From NCBI RefSeq assembly GCF_000622365.1, contig NZ_JASC01000014.1, forward strand, positions 496,001 to 560,000: a stretch of DNA of 64,000 nt, read 5' to 3'. Numbering within the stretch: position 1 is the stretch's first letter; the number at the start of each line of letters is the position of its first letter. The notes under the pieces were generated by a model. It searched no databases, was not told the origin of the DNA, and saw only the letters and a program-made list of their open reading frames with translations. The translations under genes and the position numbers were made by a program. Shown one piece after another: positions 61,578 to 64,000 of this stretch. The DNA comes from Sulfitobacter noctilucae (GTDB lineage Bacteria > Pseudomonadota > Alphaproteobacteria > Rhodobacterales > Rhodobacteraceae).

Positions 61578-63179
61578 TTATTCTGCAGGTGTTGCGGCGG
61601 GCAGGGCAGCATGTGCCGGCTCTGCGCCCCGAATGGTTTTCCACATGTTCCAGCACATGATCAGCGCACCTGACAGGAACATCACGCCGCCCAGTCCACG
61701 CACCACATACATCGGGAATTTTGCGGAAACGGTGTCGGCAAAGCTGTTGACGAGGAACCCCTGGTCATCGACCTCGCGCCACATCAGACCTTCCATGATG
61801 CCGGTCACCCACATGGATGCCGCATAAAGAACGATGCCGATTGTCGCGAGCCAGAAGTGCCAGTTGATCGCGGCCATCGAATACATCTGCTTGCGGCCCC
61901 AAAGCTTTGGCGTGAGGAAGTAAAGGCAGGCAAAGGTAATCATACCGTTCCAGCCCAAGGCACCTGAATGAACGTGTCCGATGGTCCAGTCGGTATAATG
62001 CGACAGCGAGTTCACCGCGCGGATCGACATCATCGGTCCCTCGAAGGTGGACATGCCGTAGAAGCCAAGGCTGAGGACAAACATCCGCAGGATCGGATCG
62101 GTGCGCAACTTGTCCCAGGCGCCTTGCAGCGTCATCAGACCGTTGATCATACCTCCCCATGAGGGCATCCAGAGCACGATAGAGAACACCATGCCAAGGG
62201 TCGCGGCCCAATCAGGCAGGGCGGTGTAGTGCAGATGGTGAGGACCAGCCCAGATATACAGGAAGATCAGCGCCCAGAAGTGGATGATCGACAGCTTGTA
62301 GCTATAGACCGGGCGGCCAGCCTGCTTGGGCACGAAGTAGTACATCATGCCCAGAAAGCCTGCGGTCAGGAAGAAGCCCACGGCGTTGTGGCCGTACCAC
62401 CATTGCGTCATGGCGTCCTGAACGCCCGAGAATACTTGCACGGACTTGCTGCCCCAAATGCTGACCGGGATCGACAGGTTGTTGACCAGATGCAACATCG
62501 CGACGGTGACGATGAACGCCAGATAGAACCAGTTGGCGACATAGATATGGCGCTCTTTGCGCACCATGATGGTGCCCATAAAGACCACCAGATAGGTGAC
62601 CCAGACAATGGTCAGCCAGATGTCGACGTACCATTCGGGCTCTGCATACTCTTTGGACTGTGTCGCACCCAGCAAATAGCCAGTAGCGGCCAAGACGATG
62701 AACAACTGGTAGCCCCAGAAAACGAACCAATGCGCGTTACCGCCCCAAAGCCGTGCAGCGCTGGTGCGTTGAACAACATAAAAGGACGTCGCGATCAACG
62801 CGTTGCCGCCAAACGCAAAAATCACCGCAGAGGTGTGCAGGGGACGTAGCCGACCAAAGTTCGTGAAGGGCTGACCCCAATCGAAGTTCAACTCCGGGAA
62901 AGCCAGCTGAAACGCAATGAACGTGCCGACCAGAAAGCCGGCAATGCCCCAGAAAGCAGTCGCGATCACGCCTGCGCGGATCACCCCATCGGCATATCGC
63001 GAGGTATCGGCCAGCGGCTTGGGCTCATCCGTATGGCGCAGAACCCACAAGAACATCCCGCCCGAGATAATCATGATCAGCGCGGCATGCACCTGATAGG
63101 CCAGATCATGGGCCCAGCTTGATGCAATGGCCGACATCAGTGTGATGAGGCCTAAAATTATAAGTTTGACGTAGTCCAT
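61578..63179 (-). CDS. ccoN: cbb3 oxidase catalytic subunit CcoN
   Basis: 533 residues with 12 or more hydrophobic segments. Haem and copper site histidines lie in [46 protein letters not shown] and [16 protein letters not shown]. Reduces oxygen with high affinity under microaerobic conditions. First gene of ccoNOQP, downstream of a perfect FNR box. Confidence 0.96.
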   Translation of the reverse strand: MDYVKLIILGLITLMSAIASSWAHDLAYQVHAALIMIISGGMFLWVLRHTDEPKPLADTSRYADGVIRAGVIATAFWGIAGFLVGTFIAFQLAFPELNFDWGQPFTNFGRLRPLHTSAVIFAFGGNALIATSFYVVQRTSAARLWGGNAHWFVFWGYQLFIVLAATGYLLGATQSKEYAEPEWYVDIWLTIVWVTYLVVFMGTIMVRKERHIYVANWFYLAFIVTVAMLHLVNNLSIPVSIWGSKSVQVFSGVQDAMTQWWYGHNAVGFFLTAGFLGMMYYFVPKQAGRPVYSYKLSIIHFWALIFLYIWAGPHHLHYTALPDWAATLGMVFSIVLWMPSWGGMINGLMTLQGAWDKLRTDPILRMFVLSLGFYGMSTFEGPMMSIRAVNSLSHYTDWTIGHVHSGALGWNGMITFACLYFLTPKLWGRKQMYSMAAINWHFWLATIGIVLYAASMWVTGIMEGLMWREVDDQGFLVNSFADTVSAKFPMYVVRGLGGVMFLSGALIMCWNMWKTIRGAEPAHAALPAATPAE

Positions 63180-63256
63180 ATGCGTCCCCTTGGTTTCGGA
63201 CGAGCAGCCAAAGGCGCTCCTGTTCGCAAGGGGGGTATGGAATGTGCCGGGATTGC

Positions 63257-63280
63257 GATCCTTGATCTACATCAAGGATC
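63257..63280. promoter_or_regulatory. perfect FNR box upstream of ccoN
   Basis: TTGATCTACATCAA (63262-63275) matches TTGAT-N4-ATCAA exactly, 83 bases before ccoN. It is embedded in a longer perfect inverted repeat with ten-base arms GATCCTTGAT and ATCAAGGATC, which could also act as the fnrL 3' hairpin. Confidence 0.9.
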
Positions 63281-63300
63281 CGCGAAAAAGTGCTTTGGTG

Positions 63301-64000
63301 TTAGCTAATGAATTCCGCATCATCACCGGTCGCAGCGTGCAGCCCGGCAAGGTCCAGCACCTCAAACTGACGGCGGTCACTAAAGGCGATCACGCCTTCT
63401 TTTTTCAGGCCATTGAACTGGCGGCTGACGGTTTCCAGTGTCAGGCCAAGGTAGTCGGCAATCTGTTCGCGTGTCATCGGCATGCTAAGCGGATGAAGTT
63501 TGCCGTCGATATGGCGGACCTGCGTGCGTCTTACCAACATCTGCACGAAGGTCGCGATCTTTTCGCGCGCGGTCTTGCGCCCCAAAAGCAACATCCAGTC
63601 CCGCGCAGCATCCAGTTCGTCCAGTGCCAGCTCCATCAAGCGCTGGGCAACATGGGGCGTGTTCTGGATCAGCTGCTCAAAGGGTTTGCGCTCAAAGCAG
63701 CACAGGGTAACTTCGGTCGTCGCGGTCACATCGAATTCGATCTGCTGGCGTCCGGGCCGCCCGATAAAGTCTGACGGCAGCAGCAGACCCACCATCTGGG
63801 TCCGGCCGTCTTCGAGCGTTTTGGACAAGGACGCAACGCCCTGCACAACCGACCCCACAAAAGCCAACTCATCACCCCGCCATAGGATTGTTTCCCCCGC
63901 GGCAAAGGTTTTGTAGGACTTCATATGCTCCAGCAACGTCAGTTCGTCGTCGTCGCAATGCGCGCAGACGGCGCGGTGACGGATCGGACATTGGCCGCAT
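63301..64000 (-). CDS. fnrL: FNR/CRP-family oxygen regulator FnrL, N-terminus beyond right edge
   Basis: The reverse frame is open to the window edge, giving about 233 visible residues. The N-terminal iron-sulfur cysteines are visible as CX2CX7CX2C (CGQCPIRHRAVCAHC), the FnrL pattern; roughly the first ten residues are missing. Then a cyclic-nucleotide-fold sensor (about 30-150) and a Crp helix-turn-helix with MTREQIADYLGLTLETVSRQF. The E..SR residues match recognition of TTGAT half-sites, such as those before ccoN and ccoG. A TTG at 63936 is not the true start because cysteine ligands precede it. Confidence 0.93.
   Translation of the reverse strand, partial: CGQCPIRHRAVCAHCDDDELTLLEHMKSYKTFAAGETILWRGDELAFVGSVVQGVASLSKTLEDGRTQMVGLLLPSDFIGRPGRQQIEFDVTATTEVTLCCFERKPFEQLIQNTPHVAQRLMELALDELDAARDWMLLLGRKTAREKIATFVQMLVRRTQVRHIDGKLHPLSMPMTREQIADYLGLTLETVSRQFNGLKKEGVIAFSDRRQFEVLDLAGLHAATGDDAEFIS

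Overview
The window reads as chromosomal DNA from an alphaproteobacterium of the Rhodobacterales, most likely the Roseobacter group. The grounds are high GC content, tightly packed operons with 1-4 base stop/start overlaps, three TRAP transporters plus two ABC importers in 64 kb, a glpDSTPQUVK glycerol locus of the rhizobial/roseobacter type, a matRPQM-matAB malonate locus, and a complete cco gene set next to an fnrL-type regulator. No mobile elements, CRISPR arrays, tRNA or rRNA genes were seen, and no stretch longer than 300 bases lacks a gene.

Layout. 1-6.4 kb: acs (acetyl-CoA synthetase, cut by the left edge), a cupin gene, a TRAP transporter of unknown substrate and an AI-2E/PerM-family membrane protein. 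6.6-20.3 kb: an amide/peptide catabolism island with three M20 amidohydrolases, a penicillin-acylase-family hydrolase, an M81 (MlrC-like) peptidase, an oligopeptide-type ABC importer and an IclR regulator. 20.3-26.8 kb: malonate use, in which a TRAP system imports malonate, MatB makes malonyl-CoA and the decarboxylase yields acetyl-CoA under GntR control. 26.8-38.2 kb: glycerol use (GlpR, GlpD, ABC importer GlpSTPQUV, GlpK) with a coupled iron-type alcohol dehydrogenase. 38.2-50 kb: a locus of unknown substrate that combines a GntR regulator, a large FAD/Fe-S 2-hydroxyacid dehydrogenase, a class V aminotransferase, a third TRAP system, an atypical crotonase, a class III CoA-transferase, a GlcG/HbpS protein and an M20 hydrolase. 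50-55 kb: a DUF1045 gene, pcaGH and pobA (4-hydroxybenzoate to ring cleavage), and an aldehyde dehydrogenase. 55.2-64 kb: ccoSIHG and ccoNOQP (cbb3 oxidase assembly and structure), each preceded by an FNR-type box, then fnrL cut by the right edge.

Taken together the window holds several independent carbon-import and catabolism modules feeding acetyl-CoA, glyoxylate/glycine, dihydroxyacetone phosphate and the beta-ketoadipate pathway, followed by the microaerobic terminal oxidase. The most notable items are: the unknown pathway at 38-50 kb with a crotonase lacking both usual catalytic glutamates; a glycerol ABC ATPase pair with complementary degenerate motifs, predicting one live and one dead ATP site; a G10 tract inside the FAD oxidase gene; and a GC-rich hairpin directly after each of the five solute-binding-protein genes.
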